Below are positions 61,658 through 64,000 of a DNA stretch of 64,000 nucleotides, piece by piece. The translations under genes and the position numbers were made by a program. The stretch is from Oligoflexia bacterium (lineage in GTDB: Bacteria > Bdellovibrionota > UBA1018): positions 1 through 64,000 of the forward strand of contig CAITVN010000015.1 of the NCBI GenBank assembly GCA_903895855.1, read 5' to 3'. Each line of letters begins with the position of its first letter. The first letter of the stretch is position 1. Under the pieces are notes generated by a model. The model did no database searches and was not told the origin of the DNA. It saw nothing but the letters and a program-made list of their open reading frames with translations.

Positions 61658-63234
61658 GTAACAACGATAAAAGTGCATTTAAGAATTTGGACGTGAGAGC
61701 AATTTCGATTGTTCTACTCGCCTTCGTCGTCGTGATCGGGTCACTCTTAGTATTTGTTGATAAGCCGAATGCGCCAAGGGGCGAAGAGGCGCCGATTCAG
61801 ATTGCGATGAATGAACCTGTTGGTGGTAGCCAAGTTTGGTTAGGTGCTGATGTTGAAGACATCACACCAGACATGGTCGCACGACTTGAATTGCATGCGC
61901 CGGTAGGTGTTTATGTTCAGAAAGTGATGAGAGATTCGCCTGCTGAAATGGCCGGGCTTAAGCGAGACGATGTGATTACCAGTGTTGATGGTTCAAAGAT
62001 CACTAGTGTCGCAGATTTGGCTGCCTTAATCGCTGCCAAAAAAGAAGGCGATCGCATTAAGATTCGAGTGATGCGTAACGATGCGAAGCAGTCTTTGAAT
62101 GTTAAGCTTTCGCTCAAGGTGAGTCCAGATAAGCTAAAACAGAAAATGACCGCTAAAGTCGTGGCAGCCAATATGGATGCCGACGCCTGGATCGGTATCG
62201 ATGTTCAGTCTCTCGATGCCGTGATGATTAAGCAGTTAAAACTTCCCGATTCGCGGGGCGTAATTGTGTCGCATGTATTTCCGGGGGGGCCAGCGGCCCA
62301 GAGTGGCCTAGTCAGAGGCGATATCATTCGCAGCGTAGATAAAACGCCTGTTAATGATCGTATTGGATTATCTGAAGCGTTATTGAATAAAAAACCGGGT
62401 GACACACTAAAACTTGATGTCTTGAGAAATGGTTTTGCACAAGATGTGATTCTCACTGCTTCAACTATGCCAGTCGCCGCGGCTGGTGAACCTCCGGTCT
62501 TACCCGGAGCCGATGTTGAAGTCGAAGCGAGTTGGTTGGGGTTGACGGTGGTGCCGTTAGATCCACTAGAGGCCAAAGAACTCGGGTTGCCTTCGGGAAC
62601 TAAAGGCATCGCGGTAGATGGCATTTCGATTGGTCCAGCATTTGACGCCGGATTTCAGGCGGGTGATGTGATTGTCGCGGTCAATGGCATGCCTACGACA
62701 ACCTTAAGACAATTTTCAGAAGCAACAGAAGGAGCACGCGGCGCCATGGTCGATGTTTGGCGAGCAGGCCGACATCGATTTGTGACTATTGCAGCGCCGG
62801 GTCTTGATCGTCAGGGAAATCAACTTCCGAATTCTGCGGCCGCGTCGCAAATCGCGCAGTTGCTTCCGGTTGATGAGGGCATGAGGTACATCGCGGTAGC
62901 GGCGATGGGACAGGGGTCTTCTGCTCAGGTCTCTCCGATATTCTCGAAGAGTCCGTACTATAATGTTGTCGACTTAAAGAAAAATACGATTGTTGCGATT
63001 TCAAATACCAAGGCAGACGCGACCGGTATTGTGGCTGCGAAGTGGTTACTAAAGAACCACATCGATGCGGTGATTGTAGGGCGAGTGGGGCCACGTGCGT
63101 TTGACGCATTGACGGGCGCAAAAGTTGCGGTTTATGCCGGCACTTTTGGGCCGATGGCTGATGTGGTGCAGGCTTTTCGTGAAGGAAAATTGAAGCCAAG
63201 TGTCGCGGTATTGGGTTCAACTGATAAGAGGTGA
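61654..63234 (+). CDS. triple-PDZ protein with C-terminal NifX-like domain
   Basis: 526 residues, TTG start overlapping the previous stop (TTGA). One TM anchor (~15-34). Three PDZ domains follow: ~60-155 (PVGVYVQKVMRDSPAEMAGL), ~175-270 (RGVIVSHVFPGGPAAQSGL) and ~290-375 (GTKGIAVDGISIGPAFDAG). A NifX-like domain at ~405-515 is homologous to the one in the preceding protein (SPYYNVVDLKKN, IDAVIVGRVGP). PDZ domains bind peptide tails or regulate the adjacent protease. It likely scaffolds the protease encoded next. No heme motif is present. Confidence 0.82.
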   Translation: MSNNDKSAFKNLDVRAISIVLLAFVVVIGSLLVFVDKPNAPRGEEAPIQIAMNEPVGGSQVWLGADVEDITPDMVARLELHAPVGVYVQKVMRDSPAEMAGLKRDDVITSVDGSKITSVADLAALIAAKKEGDRIKIRVMRNDAKQSLNVKLSLKVSPDKLKQKMTAKVVAANMDADAWIGIDVQSLDAVMIKQLKLPDSRGVIVSHVFPGGPAAQSGLVRGDIIRSVDKTPVNDRIGLSEALLNKKPGDTLKLDVLRNGFAQDVILTASTMPVAAAGEPPVLPGADVEVEASWLGLTVVPLDPLEAKELGLPSGTKGIAVDGISIGPAFDAGFQAGDVIVAVNGMPTTTLRQFSEATEGARGAMVDVWRAGRHRFVTIAAPGLDRQGNQLPNSAAASQIAQLLPVDEGMRYIAVAAMGQGSSAQVSPIFSKSPYYNVVDLKKNTIVAISNTKADATGIVAAKWLLKNHIDAVIVGRVGPRAFDALTGAKVAVYAGTFGPMADVVQAFREGKLKPSVAVLGSTDKR

Positions 63235-63237
63235 TTT

Positions 63238-63969
63238 TTGATTTATAGGCTGATCACAGCAACTTTTTTTGCTCTTGTTTTGACTCTGCCCGGCCTTGCC
63301 GTGGCGGGACCGAGAACGCTTGGCATTAAGACAAAAGAAACCGTAGCGGCTGTGCGGCCAGCGACCGTGAATATCAGAGCGTTGAGGGGCAGCGGCGGTT
63401 CTTTCTATCAAAGCATCGGGTCTGGGGTTTTGATTTCAGAAGACGGATACATCTTGACCAATGATCATGTGATTGGCGATTCGCAAAGCATTGAGGTTAC
63501 TGTTTGGAAAGTCAAAGATAAGAAATATATCGGGCGCATTGTGCATACTGATAAGAAGCTCGATTTGGCGCTGATTCGTATCAAACCTCGCAACGGTGAG
63601 GTCTTTGCGGCGATTAAGGCAACCGCTGTTTTAAGTGAGCAGATGAAAGTGCGAACCGGAGATCGTGTGATCGCGATCGGTAATCCGTTTGGCCTTTCTC
63701 ATTCGGTTACCAGTGGCATTGTGGGAGGTACCGGAAGGTCTTTATCGGTTGGGGCCGTGAATTACGAAGGCTTGATTCAGACTGATGCTCCGATCAATCA
63801 GGGAAACAGTGGGGGCCCTCTAGTTAATTTACATGGGGTCGTTGTTGGGATTAATACCGCCATTTTAGCTGGAGACGCTGGCAGTGGCGCATTCTCTGGC
63901 CAGGGATTTGCGATTCCCATGGATGTGGCAATGAGCTTTGCGGCTGAGGTGATGCGTGTTGGGATTTGA
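63238..63969 (+). CDS. trypsin-like serine protease of MamE/MamO/DegP type
   Basis: 243 residues, TTG start three bases after the previous stop. A signal anchor (~1-22) is followed by a DegP-like protease domain with the triad His (LTNDHVIG), Asp (LDLALI) and Ser (GNSGGPL), all present. Ends without the PDZ domain normally attached in MamE or HtrA; PDZ modules lie in the two previous genes instead. MamE cleaves magnetosome proteins and controls crystal maturation; MamO is a pseudoprotease, but here the triad looks intact. The cluster probably continues past 64000. Confidence 0.85.
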   Translation: MIYRLITATFFALVLTLPGLAVAGPRTLGIKTKETVAAVRPATVNIRALRGSGGSFYQSIGSGVLISEDGYILTNDHVIGDSQSIEVTVWKVKDKKYIGRIVHTDKKLDLALIRIKPRNGEVFAAIKATAVLSEQMKVRTGDRVIAIGNPFGLSHSVTSGIVGGTGRSLSVGAVNYEGLIQTDAPINQGNSGGPLVNLHGVVVGINTAILAGDAGSGAFSGQGFAIPMDVAMSFAAEVMRVGI

Positions 63970-64000
63970 AAAATTAAAAGACTTTCGCTTAACCAAGGAA

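Overview
The window holds two kinds of DNA from one mesophilic, roughly 50% GC Gram-negative bacterium. Many exported and lipid-anchored proteins, a TIGR02147-family regulator and a transglutaminase-elicitor-type protein point to the Bdellovibrionota or a neighbouring deltaproteobacterial lineage. That placement is an inference from gene families, not from a marker gene. No rRNA, tRNA, CRISPR array, prophage or transposase gene was recognised.

From 1 to about 20.3 kb the content looks like an ordinary chromosome: small exported hypothetical proteins, an endonuclease/exonuclease/phosphatase-fold enzyme, a phospholipase D-type enzyme, an S-T-NTPase fusion resembling an ECF transporter, a protein arginine methyltransferase-like enzyme, SerA, two short-chain dehydrogenases and a sensor kinase.

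From about 20.4 kb to the right edge, and evidently beyond it, lies a large magnetosome gene cluster. The diagnostic genes are mamA (TPR), mamQ (LemA), three mamI-like genes, a MamB/MamM-type cation diffusion facilitator, a PDZ protein with two magnetochrome-type CxxCH motifs, a MamE/MamO-type trypsin-like protease and a MamK-like actin. An iron module (Fur, FeoB, DtxR-FeoA), a polyferredoxin paired with a TauE-type permease, and a bacteriohemerythrin accompany them.

The cluster is built in blocks. 20.4-29.0 kb: small G/A-rich proteins, Fur, ferredoxin/TauE, two membrane proteins, MamK-like actin, PilZ-like protein and a MinD/FlhG-like ATPase. 29.3-32.2 kb (minus strand): mamI, feoB, dtxR. 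32.4-43.2 kb: a tightly overlapping cytoskeletal operon (HEAT-repeat protein, three coiled-coil proteins, a Clp-like AAA+ ATPase, a two-receiver coiled-coil protein and two further actin-like proteins). 44.7-53.5 kb: six receiver/histidine-kinase proteins with no DNA-binding output, one of them a probable pseudokinase. 53.5-55.7 kb (minus strand): ParA, a beta-sandwich protein, hemerythrin and a small membrane protein. 56.0-64.0 kb: the classical membrane-remodelling and biomineralization operon (cytochrome, mamI x2, mamA, mamQ, b-type cytochrome-like protein, CDF transporter, magnetochrome/PDZ/NifX protein, triple-PDZ/NifX protein, protease).

Read together, the CDF protein and FeoB would move iron, the cytochromes, ferredoxin and magnetochrome protein would set its redox state, MamI/MamQ/MamA/protease would build and mature the vesicle, and the actin/coiled-coil/ATPase set would position the organelles. 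A Fic gene and a DUF4143 ATPase gene, each with its own palindromic operators, and a 285-bp imperfect palindrome interrupt the cluster, as expected for a laterally assembled island.
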